Source of the DNA: Paramarasmius palmivorus
Lineage: Eukaryota; Basidiomycota; Agaricomycetes; Agaricales; Marasmiaceae
DNA length: 35,244 nt
Reading direction: 5' to 3'
Assembly: GCA_037176845.1 (NCBI GenBank)
Contig: JAYKXP010000288.1
Location: 1 to 35,244, forward strand
Shown here: positions 1 through 11,700 of the stretch, piece by piece
How the letters are laid out: the number at the start of each line of letters is the position of its first letter
How positions within the stretch are numbered: position 1 is the stretch's first letter
The notes under the pieces: generated by a model
What the model saw: the letters and a program-made list of their open reading frames with translations, nothing else
Told to the model about the DNA's origin: nothing
Database searches by the model: none
Program-made: the position numbers and the translations under genes

Positions 1-2788
1 TGAGATTCAGGGAGACTAAACATGATGTGAATCTACGTACCCCGGCGATTAGCAAATCCAGACGTGAAATACGATAATCCCTGAATTTGTATAGTTGTGC
101 GAGAGCATGTTCAGATTCGAACTCGGAAGCACAATGTGGTCAGAGGAACATGACCAGGCGCTTGTCAATGCGCCCGTGTAGCCTCGTTCCACCCAACCAC
201 ATCTTTGGTCGCCTGCTCCAGCGTTCGCGGGCGTTCGTGAGCCATAGCGGATAGCACTGTTGACGCTGTGAACAGACTTCTATGGGTTCGATAGGGTGCG
301 TGGCGCTTCCGTCGGAGAACTATCCTCGAAGCACCACTACCATCCATGAGCAAATGGCGAGAACTACTGGGAGGAGCCTATGAAAACCGTGAGCTCCAGT
401 GGCACTGGAAGGCTATGATGCCGTACCGTATCTTGTCTTCCGACGACTTCGAGGGTTCAAAGTTGGCGCTTCGGATGTCAGATGATACTTGAGAAGCAAT
501 TCTTGATGCTGAAAAGGAGCGCCAAAGATTGTTCAATGCGCAAACTTGGCACCACAGTCTGTAATGCCGGCTTTGCAACTCGATCATGATACGGTATGAG
601 AGCCGGTATTGACTATTGCGGAGTGTTTTCTGATTCGAAGGATTCACCACCCGGGATATACGGGCTATGGGTTACTGATGGAGATTCAGTATGAGTGACG
701 AGTCGTGTTGGAGAAGATTGTTTGCTCACCATCTTTGTCGTCGGAGAAGTGAGCCACTTAGTTAAAACCTTATGGGGATGAAAAAATTTTCGCCGTGGAA
801 AGCAGACGTCCATACTAGCGCCCGCTATCCAAGCAAGCCACCAGCGTGAAGGCGCTATGAGGGTTGACCCGGAATCTCAAAAAACAGTTGGCAGTAAAAT
901 AACCAGATTCGTGACCAATACGCGATGTACAAGTAGTTATATCCTACGAAAGACGTGAGCTATGTGTCATGCCAGATAGGACCGGTGCTCACCTATACTT
1001 TGACTTCCCATAACTATATTCAACCAAATCTTTTTGACCTCCTCACCCTTCTGCTTCCTGGGTTTGAATGGTATTCTCCGGCCGCCAACGGCAAACCCGG
1101 GCTAAGAGATCATATCAATAATGAGAATAAAACCGTCAATAAGTTGACTTGAACATACCTTGATCACGCCTGCATCCAGAGATACTTCTCTGTCATTATG
1201 CCCCTTGAACGCAGATAGAACTTGTAACAGATACGATATCCAACTGGTGCACACAAGGTCGAAATGACTACCTAAGTGGTCTTAGTTTCTGAACGTTTCA
1301 GAGGAGTACTAATAACATACCGCTCTGGTTTCGTTCAAGTGACTGATTTCATGTTCTATGTTTCAGGTATTTGGAGAGTAGTTTAAGGTTCAGATATCGA
1401 GGAAGCTCTACGAATAACGGAGACGTCAGCTTCATGTAGAGATTGGAAAGAATGATTTACATGAATGATATATCGTACCCGCCGATATCACTTCCGCCCT
1501 CTTCTACCCCTGCATGTGTTGGGACGATCAACTGACGGTCAACGGCCTAATACCGACGATTCCACTAGTTCAACCCAACCGTCTCGGCCTGTTTGAATTT
1601 CCGAGTTTGAGTCGTGCGAGCGGGATGTTATCGGCGATTTTCAGCTTCAAGATGGTAAACTGTGGACACGCTTTTGGACGATTGGAAGGAAGCGTTTAAT
1701 ATTATCAAAGAACCTTGTCGGTGAGTAGAAGGATTCCGATCAAGACGCAGCAAGACGCTCCGCCAGCCGCGAAACGTCACGTGTTGTCGGCCTGTCATGT
1801 ATGTCATGGTTGACCTTACATACATAGTCTCCCCAAGGCAGAATCTCTAACCGCTGCGGGCACCTGGACAGAGAAGATAGTACAGTATTAGTAGTCGCTC
1901 TAACTCCTCAGTTCTAGACTCTGTAAACTTGTGTGAAGAGCCACGTGATCGTTCCAAGCCACTGATGAGCTGTACAGTTTTTCGGAAACTGCCGGTGATC
2001 ATTTCTATACCACCCGCGAGTTCACGACTCTATGCTTCAAGCTTGCTAAGTCTGTCTATGACTTGTTACTCTTGCTTTTTCTGCTATTGTTGATTGACTA
2101 ATGCCCCATAATCTGAGTCCTGACAGTATCGGGGTTGAACGTTGAACACGGAAGGCAGCAGAGACTCGCTCTTTGGGTCCAAATAGCACCGCCGAAGCAG
2201 TTGTCACTGACTGTTAAATCAACCTGGAAAACCAAGCTGCGCGGACTGTCTTTTTAACGCCACTCATGGTGCCTTTTCCTATGCCCTCTGTCAGACTCTA
2301 TCGATGTAGATTGCGCACTGCATCACGATCGTACGTCCTAACGAAGCCATGCGACAGCCTACAGATAAACGAAGGATCGTAATGACAAAGTCTCCGACTC
2401 TTTCGAGAACTAACATGCATATACTGCATCTCAGGACCTGGTAAGTTTCATACAAACCGTTGGAAACTCATTGCTAAACCATAATTACCTATGCCAGGTT
2501 GAGAATTAATCATTGAGAGAACACAGACCGACTGCTCATGGTACCGTTTGTCCAGTCGCAACATAGATGCTGTGGTGTAGTTCCCGTGTTTATCAATATG
2601 AAACATAAAAAGCACCCAGGACACGTTGTATTCCTAGGCATCTCTACAATCTATTCGCGCTGAAGGACGATCCTGAATCAAGGCAGGACCAGATCGAACG
2701 CGTGGTACCAGGCAAAAAGATACTGTAGATTGGCAACGAAAATAACGGTACATATATTTCTTCAAACGAAAATGCATATCTTTCCCTC
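1..2788. other. No supported gene (2.8 kb)
   Basis: Only short open frames with no recognisable protein family, no convincing intron-linked chain and no RNA gene could be seen on either strand. The stretch around 960-1200 shares a degraded similarity with 5310-5530: both hold a 'GCTCACCTATACT' segment followed further on by 'ACCTTGA(T/C)(C/T)ACGCCT'. I read this as old, decayed duplicated DNA. A highly split minus-strand gene in 150-820 cannot be excluded, but nothing in it is recognisable. Confidence 0.5.
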
Positions 2789-4223
2789 TCAGGACAAGGC
2801 AGGATCGTTCTCAGCAAAGAATTCGTAACTGTCTGCGTTCTAGTAATACGTAGATCAGATTGGTATTGGACGCTCAGCAACTGAAGGAGCTTGAGGAGAC
2901 TAACCTTGATTGCCTGTTTGGGTTTACTAGACGCAAGCGATTTAGCGTCACTTTGTCCATACACAATATCGTCGGTTCCCGCAATCCGCTTAAAGTGCGA
3001 AACCTCGTGGACCAAAGTCCCAGCCTGGGAGTCGGTTCCGGTGAGAGGAGCTCCCCAGAAGGCACCACAAATGTTGATGATACCGTATTTACCAACTATA
3101 TAACAAAATAAAACAGGATCAGAATCGAACGACGCGGATATCAGTGAGAGAGAGAGATAGACTTGCTAGTAACAAACGCATATACATCAGAATCCGTGCA
3201 AGAACAATCATACGTCTCGCCAGAGAAGGCGTAACCCTTGATAGCTTTAAAGTTTTTGGCAACTTTTTTCTTGCGAGCCGCAGTGTAGGTTCCGAACCAA
3301 GTGGTGTAGCGATCAGTTCCACTACTCAGAGAGTGGACGTAGCTGGAAGAGTGATCATTTCAGTAAGCGCGCGACTGCCGATGAATAGTTAATACTTACG
3401 AACTGGCGCTACTGGCATATTTGGCAGCAGCGGTGGCAGCGTCGGCGATTTGACTCTTCTGGGTGGCAGAGCAATGCTTGTAGGTGGCTTTCTTCTCGAC
3501 CTTTTCGAGATGAGTACCAGCGGCTTCTGAGTCGGGGTGACCGAGGCCTAGGTCAAGATCAAGGCCAACATCAAGGTCAGGAAGATCGATGACGAGTTCG
3601 CCCTTGATATTAACCTGAGACGATGTCTCCTGGTTAGCGCGAAGCTCAGTGAGCTCATTGGTGGCAGGGTCAATGATCTGGAAGAAGTTGTCCGCATGGA
3701 TATCATAAAGACCCTCTCCGGGAAGCGTAAAGTTATACGCAGACGACACTGTCAGATGTTTGAGTTCATGAATATACAATGCCCTTTCGAAACTACCCAC
3801 GATCATGCTCGACCTCGATAGATTTACCAGGCTCGAGGACCACAATCGACTCCTCCAACTTGGCAGCATGCTCGGGTACGAACTTGAGCTTGACACCGTT
3901 AAAGCTGGGCGTAACACCCTGTATATCGGTGATACCAAATGCCTCGGTGGGGAGAGTGGATAAAACACCGCGAGGGTCTTTCAAGATCTTCAAGGTCTCG
4001 TCTCCGGTGTTTTGCAAGGAAGCGACGACTTTCAGGTTTTTGATGCCGTCGACGTTCTCCGGACCTGTCATGGCGATGGAGTTAACAAATAATGGCAACA
4101 GTGGTGGTGGAAGACATGCTACGCACTGGAAACGGAAAGAGAGAGGCCGCGCGAGGCTGAGACGGCGATTGCGGACAGGCAAAGGCCAATAAGGGCAGAC
4201 TGAAGATTAGCGCAGAATTTCAT
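2789..4223 (-). CDS. Secreted M35 deuterolysin-type peptidyl-Lys metalloendopeptidase
   Basis: A zinc endopeptidase of family M35 (aspzincin), of the kind that cuts before lysine in Grifola and Pleurotus; secreted as a pre-pro-enzyme. Six exons join into 375 codons: 4223-4127, 4064-3801, 3748-3400, 3342-3167, 3095-2905 and 2839-2789. Residues 1-23 are a hydrophobic signal peptide starting MKFCANLQ. About 25-207 are the propeptide, with an unusual acidic Leu/Asp-rich linker near 171-195. The mature enzyme probably starts after a KK pair near residue 207 (ATYKHCS). Zinc motif HEVSH is at 325-329, followed by GTDD with the third ligand Asp338. RYTTWFG, CGAFW and TGTDSQAGTL blocks are all present, and length is normal for the family. 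Introns are 62, 52, 57, 71 and 65 nt; four are GT-AG, but the fourth (3166-3096) starts GCAAGT. The gene looks intact. Confidence 0.93.
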
Positions 4224-4278
4224 GGTGTAACTGAAGCAAAAGAAAAGTCAGATGAAGCTTCCACAAAGAGCACTATAC

Positions 4279-4286
4279 TTTTATAT
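4279..4286 (-). promoter_or_regulatory. TATA box of the M35 protease gene
   Basis: On the minus strand this reads TATAAAAG, within CCATATAAAAGTATAG, 56-63 bases upstream of the start codon at 4223. Position and sequence fit a strong fungal core promoter, as expected for a secreted enzyme gene. It is placed by motif only; the transcription start was not determined. Confidence 0.6.
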
Positions 4287-4289
4287 GGA

Positions 4290-6647
4290 CTTACCAGGCA
4301 AGCAGAAAAGGGGTCTCCCGCTGTCGCGCAAAGCGTTTGTGCTGTCTGTACGCGAAGGTATCATGATAGTGGATACTGCATGCTTCTCGTGTGCTGTTTG
4401 TAGTGATATTGCAGAAGGCAAGGTAGATGGTGAACACGAAGAATGGAGGAGATGTATTCAGTGGCGCTGATGTCTTGTTTATCCATTCATGACCTGGCGA
4501 ACAGCTGAGGCTCTCAGACTGATTTCTAGCATATACTGTAGTAATACCCTATCGTGCAAGTTCAATTAGTTACGGTAATCCGAAGCAGTAAATCACAAGA
4601 AACTCGCCAACAGGTCGTCAGTCGTCAGTCTTAACCCACCGCTGGGACAGCATGATCAACCTGCCAAGCTCAACTGACTCGAACTCGGAGAGTCGAAACC
4701 AGGAATGTCACAATGAGCACGTCACATCTTCAGCTCCTCGGAATGGAACGACAGAAGTCGTCCAAAATAGGGGCAACAGCAACTTGGATGCGGAGCCTCG
4801 AATTCGACTCGGAGTGCCAAAATACCGCTAAGAAGATATCAGACTTTTGCGTAGAAAAGGGAGTAGGATATCTCACATACCGGAAGACCAGTATGCGTTG
4901 TTAGGGCTTCGAGGCTGCGCTGAAATTCGAAGGTTATAAGATTACGAGTCACAGAACAAGGAAGACTTACCGACAGCTGCTTTCCATCTAGGGCATCAGA
5001 TCGTTCCCCGGGCCAGCCAGCATGTACGCCCGCATCTGTCTCTGGTATTGAGTAACGAGTTCTAGCCTATATGGTTGATGCGGTACTGTCACGGTTGAAT
5101 ACCAGCCATGAACATCAGAGGAAACCTATCAAATGCTACCTCCCGACTCCCGACTCCCGAGCTCAGAAATACCAGGCGGTAAGGATAACGATTGAGGTGT
5201 TATCCCCAGATTTTAAGAGAAAGTAGGCGGAAGGATCGATACGCAATATCAACTTGACTGTGTTCATAAGCCTGGTACGGTCCTCTACATAAGCCGTGGG
5301 CCGGGTGCTGATAGGTTAGACAAATGCTCACCTATACTCTTCTCATACCCCGCGAACCATCTCTTTTCACCTCCTACTTGTCCGGCTAATTTCCCAGCAG
5401 GCAGTTCTGACGTGATATTGCAGACCCAGGCTACTTGAAAGAGGACGTCAATCACACCAGACAGGTCAACAAGATGGCATGAATCTACCTTGACTACGCC
5501 TCCATCGACAAAACGATCAACGGTCTACACAGAGAGGTTCCTCGGGACAGACGTGATGCGCCTCGAGCCGGGGAAAACCTTTCCGCCTCCGTGTTTTTTA
5601 AAAGGAAGGGAATAAGCAAGGTTCAATCGCTGTTCAAGTCGCCGGGTTCTTCGGAGAAGACAACGAAAGAACGTCAGCCTCGCCGAAGAAGTTGCTTTGA
5701 ACGGATCACGTACCCCGGGATGAAGTGAGCAGTACACCTCGCCTATCTTGATCGTGGTTCGGAGCTTCAGTCAAAAACAGATAACAGGGAAGAACTTGGA
5801 GAACATACCGACTATTCCAGTTGCGCGGTCTACCGATACGAGTCGTGTGTATCGACTCTCAAAGGTTAATGTTTAGGCAAGACCTTCTGTTTCTACCCAT
5901 GCGGGGAGATGAGGCCTGGAAGCTACACGTTGAATACGAGATTCCGGAATGGAGGAATCGCGTGCCTTGGGAGTCGGAGTTTTGTGTGTTTCTGAGCATG
6001 ATTCCGGAGCTTTGAGTTTTGAGCGAATGGTATGCTGTCGTTTTGGGAGGCCGGTGCGTGGAGAAAGACGACACATAGCCTCGTAATGGTGTTTGAGTGG
6101 TGTCACTGGGCAACGTTCAATACTTGTGAAGAAGAAACAGGTGAAAAAACACACCATTCATTGAGCCCTATGTATCTAGCATCGAGGAATTTCGAAGCAA
6201 CCCAATGAAAAACTCGGAGCATTGCTTTTAGTATGCCTGAAATCCGAGTGTTCCAAGGTTTAGGTTGAAGTTTCCGGCGGTGAGCGATTCGTTGAAGCTT
6301 CATCTCGAGGATCCGGTGTAGAGAAGACTAGTCACCTATAAAAAGCTTTCATTGTGAATACGATAGGCTTGTGACCATCAAGAGAGGACGTACCGGCACC
6401 GTGACGTCTCGAATTCCAACCATCTGCATTTGAGTTTGAGTCGGTGAGCTCCATCGACGGTCGTGGTTGATCTCGGAGATGTGATTGTTTCTTTTCGGGT
6501 GCTGTCTCAAAGCCAGCGGGCTGGTGAAATCTTGGAGCTAAAGATTGCAAGAGTTCCGAGCGACAAAGTTTACCGGTAAGAAAAGGGAGAGTGAAAAGGA
6601 CGCGTTTGAAATTAGAGAAACAAAAAGGTCCATAGTTTCTGCCATAG
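4290..6647. other. No supported gene (2.4 kb)
   Basis: No open frame here matches a known family or joins into a multi-exon gene. The stretch holds part of a decayed similarity to 960-1200 (see 5310-5530) and recurrent short strings such as ACTCGGA. The first few hundred bases must include the upstream region of the M35 gene, and the last bases the 3' flank of the tRNA-Val gene. Confidence 0.5.
6622..6626 (-). terminator. Pol III terminator of the left tRNA-Val
   Basis: A run of five T on the minus strand, about 22 bases beyond the 3' end of the tRNA gene at 6648. A short T run is the usual RNA polymerase III stop signal. Confidence 0.7.
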
Positions 6648-6745
6648 TGATTCGACCCAGGCTCGAACTGGGGACCTTCTGTGTAACACCATACCAAGGT
6701 ACTACAATGTTAGACAGATGCGATAACCAACTACGCCATCGAACC
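6648..6745 (-). tRNA. tRNA-Val (anticodon AAC), intron-containing
   Basis: A full cloverleaf can be folded: 7-bp acceptor stem GGTTCGA/TCGAATC with discriminator A, D arm GCG..CGC with TAGTTGGTTAT loop, anticodon stem TCTGT/ACAGA, T arm CCCAG-TTCGAGC-CTGGG. The loop CTAACAC gives anticodon AAC (6711-6709), reading valine GTT (and GTC through inosine). A 24-nt intron (6707-6684) sits one base 3' of the anticodon, the canonical position. The 74 mature bases are identical to the tRNA at 9101-9202, but the introns are unrelated. It is transcribed away from the DnaJ gene that starts at 7025. The structure resembles yeast tRNA-Val(AAC) closely. Confidence 0.95.
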
Positions 6746-7024
6746 AGATGTCCTGCGGTTCACCTTTCATCTTCTGGATGGCAATTCCGAAACAGGCTCG
6801 TAAACGCCAGCATTCCATACCGTTCCACTATTTTCTCCATCTTCCATCCCAGTTTCCATACTTACCAAGAGCCAGTCATATAACTCCCATTCAACCATCG
6901 TGGAGTACCGTGGAAGAAGCGCCCAAAGGACTAACGTGTCTCTTTCCAAAAACAGCAAGTGACACATCAACTACATAATCCCAGTGACCTCATCTCAACT
7001 TGAACCACTTCTCTCCAAACCACA

Positions 7025-8948
7025 ATGCACCTGCGCATCCCAGCGCTCCTCCTCCTCTCCCTTTTAACTCCCTTTATCCACGCATCCTCCGTCGACCCAC
7101 CAAACCTCCTCCCCCTAACCACACGCGCAAACCACCTCCTCTCTCTCGGTCAATTCAACGAGGCAGCTTCTGTCTACACCGAAGCCATCCAACTATCCCC
7201 TTCAGATTACCTATTGTACTATAAACGCGCTACTGCGTATCTCTCTCTCTCACGACATGGTGCTGCCTTGGAGGACTTCGATAAAGTCCTAGAATTGACG
7301 AATGGGACATTTGATGGAGCGTATTTGATGAAAGCAAAGATTCACTTGAAGGAAGGTGAATACGACCTTGCGAGTGGGGCTGTTTCGGAGTACTTCAAAT
7401 CTCCTTCTGCTGGTGGTAGTGGGGCCAAAGCAACCGAAGCAGCGGACCTGCAATCCAAGATCGAAGACGCTTCCAAGCTTTATTCTAAAGGTACCTCTTA
7501 CTTTCCATGTATCCCTTCTCTCACTAACACACAACTTGACAGCCCGGAAAGAACACACCTCCCACCTCCCCACAGCCTGCGTAACCACCACCTCCACCCT
7601 AATCCACACCTACTCACCCTACAGCATCCCCATCCGCTCACTCCGCGCCGAATGTTCTCTTCTCTCCGGAGACGTCGCTGGCGCTGTAGGCGACTACACA
7701 CGTCTCGCGTCCCTACTCCCGCCGGAAGACGCGATGAAACTCCACCTAGTGGTTTTCCGGCTCAGCTATTTCTTCTTACCAGCGCCAGAAGAAGGCGTAG
7801 CAGCGTTGAACCCGTTGAAACAGTGTCTCCACTTTGATCCGGATAATAAGCAGTGTCTTTCGTTGCATCGGATTGCCAAGTCGTTTGAACGTTCGTTCAG
7901 CAAGCTGCAGGGTTTGTTGGAGAAGGAAGATTGGAGAGGTGCCGTCGCCTTACTTACCGACGCAGGAAAAGGCAAGGAAAAAGATTTGTTAAAGAAATTC
8001 GACGAAGCGCTCGAGAGCAATACTGCTCGTGCGCAACTCCTTCCACCAACGTCGGCTTCACAGGAGGATATACCTCTACCGGACCCGAAGATCGCTTCGC
8101 CTAGGAGACAGACGCTCATTCGCGCGTTATGTCGGGCCTACACGCATCTGGCGGAGTCTTCGTCGGGATCAGCGTATCTGAGGAAAACGGAGATGTTCTG
8201 TGGGGAGTTGATTGGTATGGAAGGTTGCGCTGAGGATGTTGATGGGTTAGTCGGTAAAGCGAGTGTGCTGTTGGCGAAGGATGAAGATGAGGATGTAGAA
8301 GAAGGGGTTAGAGTTTTGGAGAGGGCGTTTGAAGCTACTGGCAGGTACGCTTTGGTTTATTTTCTGTTTTTGGGTTACGCTAACGCCACACATGCGCAGA
8401 TCGAATAGAGACATCCATAGAAAGCTTTCAGAGGCCAAGAAGGCGTTGAAGATGAGGAAGAGGAAGGATTATTACAAGGTTCTTGGGGTTAGCAGAGATG
8501 CGGATGAAAAATCGATCAAGAAGGCTTAGTGAGTGTCTCTTTCTTCCCTGTTTTCGTGTGGCGTTTGTCCTTCCAAGTCACGTGGATTGTTATCGCTACT
8601 CGTTCCTTCTCTGTCTGTTCGTTGTACACTCAACACTAACCCTTTCCTACTCTCAGCCGCAAAGCAGCCAAAACCGCACACCCCGACAAAGGAGGCTCCG
8701 AAGCCAAAATGGCAGCTGTCAACGAAGCATACGAGGTTTTAAGTAACCCCGAACTACGAGCTCGGTTTGACGCAGGTGACGACCCTAACGATCCTACTTC
8801 GCAGGGTGGTGGACCGTTCCAGTATCATTACGGAGGTGGTGGTGGTGGCGGTGGTTTCGGAGGTGCAGATCATCCGTTTGCGCAGTTTTTCCAGCAGAGT
8901 CCGCCTGGACATCATGGGGGACAGCAGTTTAAGTTCCATTTCGGTTAG
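7025..8948 (+). CDS. ER TPR-DnaJ co-chaperone (DNAJC3/P58IPK-like)
   Basis: Predicted luminal Hsp40 co-chaperone that would bind unfolded clients through TPRs and stimulate the ATPase of an Hsp70 such as Kar2/BiP. Four exons (7025-7490, 7543-8344, 8400-8528, 8657-8948) give 562 aa with frames preserved at every junction. Residues 1-21 form a signal peptide (MHLRIPALLLLSLL..). Tetratricopeptide-like repeats follow from about 30 (LGQFNEAASVYTEAIQLSP) to about 400. The J domain starts at DYYKVLGV (446) and has its essential HPD at 474-476, split from the first helix by a 128-nt intron. A glycine-rich run (YGGGGGGGG) and a QFKFHFG tail end the protein. Order and length match DNAJC3. No HDEL-type retention signal is seen. 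The gene is flanked on both sides by outward-facing tRNA-Val genes, 279 bp and 152 bp away. Confidence 0.94.
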
Positions 8949-9100
8949 AGGTGATCTATGTAGTTGGTATAGTTGGGGAAGGGGGGTGTATGTATGGACG
9001 ATACGAATATGTGATAAGAAATGCTGGCGTTTTTCTTTTACGACTGCCATTGAGTTTACCGAAAAGGATCACAGTGCGTAGAGGAAGGATAGGGTTATCT

Positions 9101-9202
9101 GGTTCGATGGCGTAGTTGGTTATCGCATCTGTCTAACATGATCTTTAAAGGTCCTTACGCATGCTACACAGAAGGTCCCCAGTTCGAGCCTGGGTCGAAT
9201 CA
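9101..9202 (+). tRNA. tRNA-Val (anticodon AAC), intron-containing
   Basis: Second copy of the valine tRNA, on the opposite strand to the one at 6648-6745. Acceptor stem, D arm, anticodon arm TCTGT-CTAACAC-ACAGA and T arm are base-for-base identical to that copy. The anticodon AAC is at 9135-9137. The intron is 28 nt (9139-9166) with a sequence unrelated to the 24-nt intron of the first gene. Discriminator A is at 9202. The internal B box is within CCAGTTCGAGCCTGG. Confidence 0.95.
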
Positions 9203-9211
9203 TATATACAG

Positions 9212-9228
9212 TTTTCTCGCTTGTTTTT
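9212..9228 (+). terminator. Pol III terminator of the right tRNA-Val
   Basis: TTTT at 9212-9215 and TTTTT at 9224-9228 follow the tRNA end at 9202. Together they form a likely primary and back-up RNA polymerase III stop. Confidence 0.7.
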
Positions 9229-9639
9229 GACAATGTTCCCAAAGTCCAGTTGTTCCTGCTACCTACTTTTTTTCCTAGGTAGTTGAACCGTAAACACACA
9301 GTACTTCCCTTTACTTTCATCGCGGGCGCCATAGTGTTACGTTGTGACAGTCACGCCCGCGGCGCTTCCTCTCGGACTCCGAGCTCTAAACCCTGGAACG
9401 CTTCTGTCTCTGAAACCTGGATGGACTCTTACTCTCGGAAGGCTCAAACTCGATTCTACATATGTGGACCTAGGATTTCAATTCCGATATACCTTCTCGC
9501 GTCGAAGAAATGGATTCTGGAGTGAGAGCTCGTTTTGAGAGTGGATTATTGCTAGCGGCATGGGTATGTGATTTTTTTCTCGTGTAGCATTCCGAGTCTG
9601 AGGACCTGTTGTCGCTTGACTAGTATGATTCAACGTCAC

Positions 9640-11700
9640 AGCCGATTCGAAGCTCGTTGCTACCACAAGAAATTCGCGCTAGTCTGGACTGTATCGGCGA
9701 TATGTTGAAGTGTGAGGAGCTCAGCGGCCATTCGAAGGAACCTTGTTATATGTCGGGTACGTTTCTTCGTTCTAAGACGTGCTTTCGCATCCTCCAAGCT
9801 TACCCCAACCCTCAGAATAGCCCATTAATCGCGTCGATTATGTGTTCATCAAGCCCGTACCAGCAGGCTCCTTCACCAAGTCTCCTTCCGCAGATCTGCT
9901 TTACTCCGTACCTCTTCATCTCGTACGCTATTTGGCTCAGGCATGTCATGGAGAATCACCGGCGAACCGGCTACCATGACGCTTTGGCCTGGATCATGAT
10001 GCTCGAAGCCGGTACGACACGACGGTTACTAGAGTCGCTCAAGGTTAGAAACATTCTTGCTCTTGTTCATCGTGTTCCTGACGCTTCTTACTGACAGGCT
10101 CCTTTGACGATGGTTCAACCCGTATCTACTCAGGTATATCATGGACAATCGCTAGCGAAGAGACTACCATAACGCTTTCACCTGGACCATAGGTATATCG
10201 GTTGGATGAGTCGTTGGAAGTTGGAGCTCAAATCCGCGATGGAAGACGCTCACATAACCGTAGAACGATCAATTATTCACGTTTCGGATGTTAGTCGCTA
10301 CGATGGTCGGCTCTCACTCAACGGTTTTGCAGGGTGTTCTTGCATTGAGTTGGGCCCGTTAATGTTTCGGCGCGGGAAGATCGCGGTCCATGTCAAATTC
10401 AGATCTCCAAGGAGGCCTTAAAAACCATCAGGTTCAATCGCACTCCCCCTCTAGCTTTATCTCGTATCTGCAGCCCTTCATTTCGCCTCCATTCTCAATA
10501 TGCCCGGCCTATTTCAGAAACTTACCTTCCGAAGAATGGTTGTACACTTCGACACAGACATCGTTTCCGGTCTTGAGTCATGGCGGCTTCCACAAGCTTC
10601 ATCCCAGAGCGGCCTGAAATATATAAGAAGGAAATGGTATAGATATTGCTGGGCATGGGGTGGTATGTCGCCAAGTTTCTTATGAAAGATTACCAGCCTG
10701 ACGAACGTTCTTCTAGCAGTGCTTGAGACGCAGAGCAGCATTTGAACGCGTTACACGTCTTTTTTTTAGACATACCGCTTTGGCATAGGCTGTTACCAGC
10801 GAACACCTACAGCGTCCGGTAATAAAACTACTCTAGGCAGAAGTGGAGATGATGGGCTTGGTGTTCATGTAGTTGCGTGGGACAGGTAAGTCAACTTTGT
10901 CTCTCTGCGGTTCAAGTTTCTGACATTTGACACCTTTTTCTTAGACTTCATCAGCCCTAAGATTTTGTGATGATTTCCAGCGGTCCAGCTTGTTGGTTAA
11001 AATCTCCGAAGGTTGAACCCATATTCTTACTCTTCTTCACCGCACTTCTGATATCCCGTGCTGGCAGACCTCTTCAACAAAGCTTTCTGCTTCTTGTCGG
11101 ACCATAGTCACCGTCTAGCTTTTCTGGCCTGTTTTTTTTAGCTCCCATGTTCGGCTCAAGCGACATGAATGACCGCTAGCCTCGGAGGTGCATGTTCACT
11201 AAGGCCGAAATCAGGGTGCGAGGATGCATCAACTCCTACTGGTTCCCCATACATAACACTGGAAGAATCGACAGATTGCCTCTTCCTGAATAACAGCGAT
11301 GTTTCCGGGACGAGTTTCCGGCGTCGCCCAAGTTGGGGATTTCTATTTCAAGAAAAATCATCCTAGTCTCGCCCGCTCCTCCACGTCGTGTCGAGACAGG
11401 CATAGCCGGCTATTAAATATGGGTCCTATTGCGGATATTCTGTGATGGAGCCCATACTACTCGGACAAGACAATGTGTCAGGTTACCTGCTTGCAGTGGC
11501 ATTCCTCGAATGACATAAGGCGGCATCGCGAGTCCCTTACGGTACCTCGAGACAACCTGTTCGGGATAACCCTCGCACTTTTTTCGATTCTTCACGGCGT
11601 CGGATTGCAAGCCGTCCCCCTGGCTGCTCCTACTCCGTCCTTGTACTGAGCGTTGGTACCCAGACCTTATCAAGTATGTCAGTTAGAACCCAAATCAACG
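9640..11700. repeat. Decayed segmental-duplication block R0
   Basis: No gene can be supported. The block shares long interrupted similarity with two places further right. The stretch 9810-10000 matches 23030-23260 (TTAATCGCGTCGATTA; CTCCGTACCTCTTCATCTC; a segment ending CTACCATGACGC). The stretch 10440-11240 matches 25470-26570 (TTTCGCCTCC; ATATGCCCGGC; CGACACAGACATCGT; CAGCCCTAAGAT; CTCCGAAGGTTGAAC), and 11500-11560 matches about 26685-26740. Open frames such as the one beginning MPGLFQKL at 10500 are broken by stops at different places in each copy. That suggests either relics of a gene or repeat DNA that never coded. Confidence 0.6.

Noticed and set aside
3396..4192. Long plus-strand open frames opposite the M35 gene
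   Set aside because: They are mirror frames of the protease exons and show no family similarity.
7356..8408. 350-codon open frame as a separate gene
   Set aside because: Its first part crosses the 7491-7542 intron in a different frame; the true product is exon 2 of the DnaJ gene.
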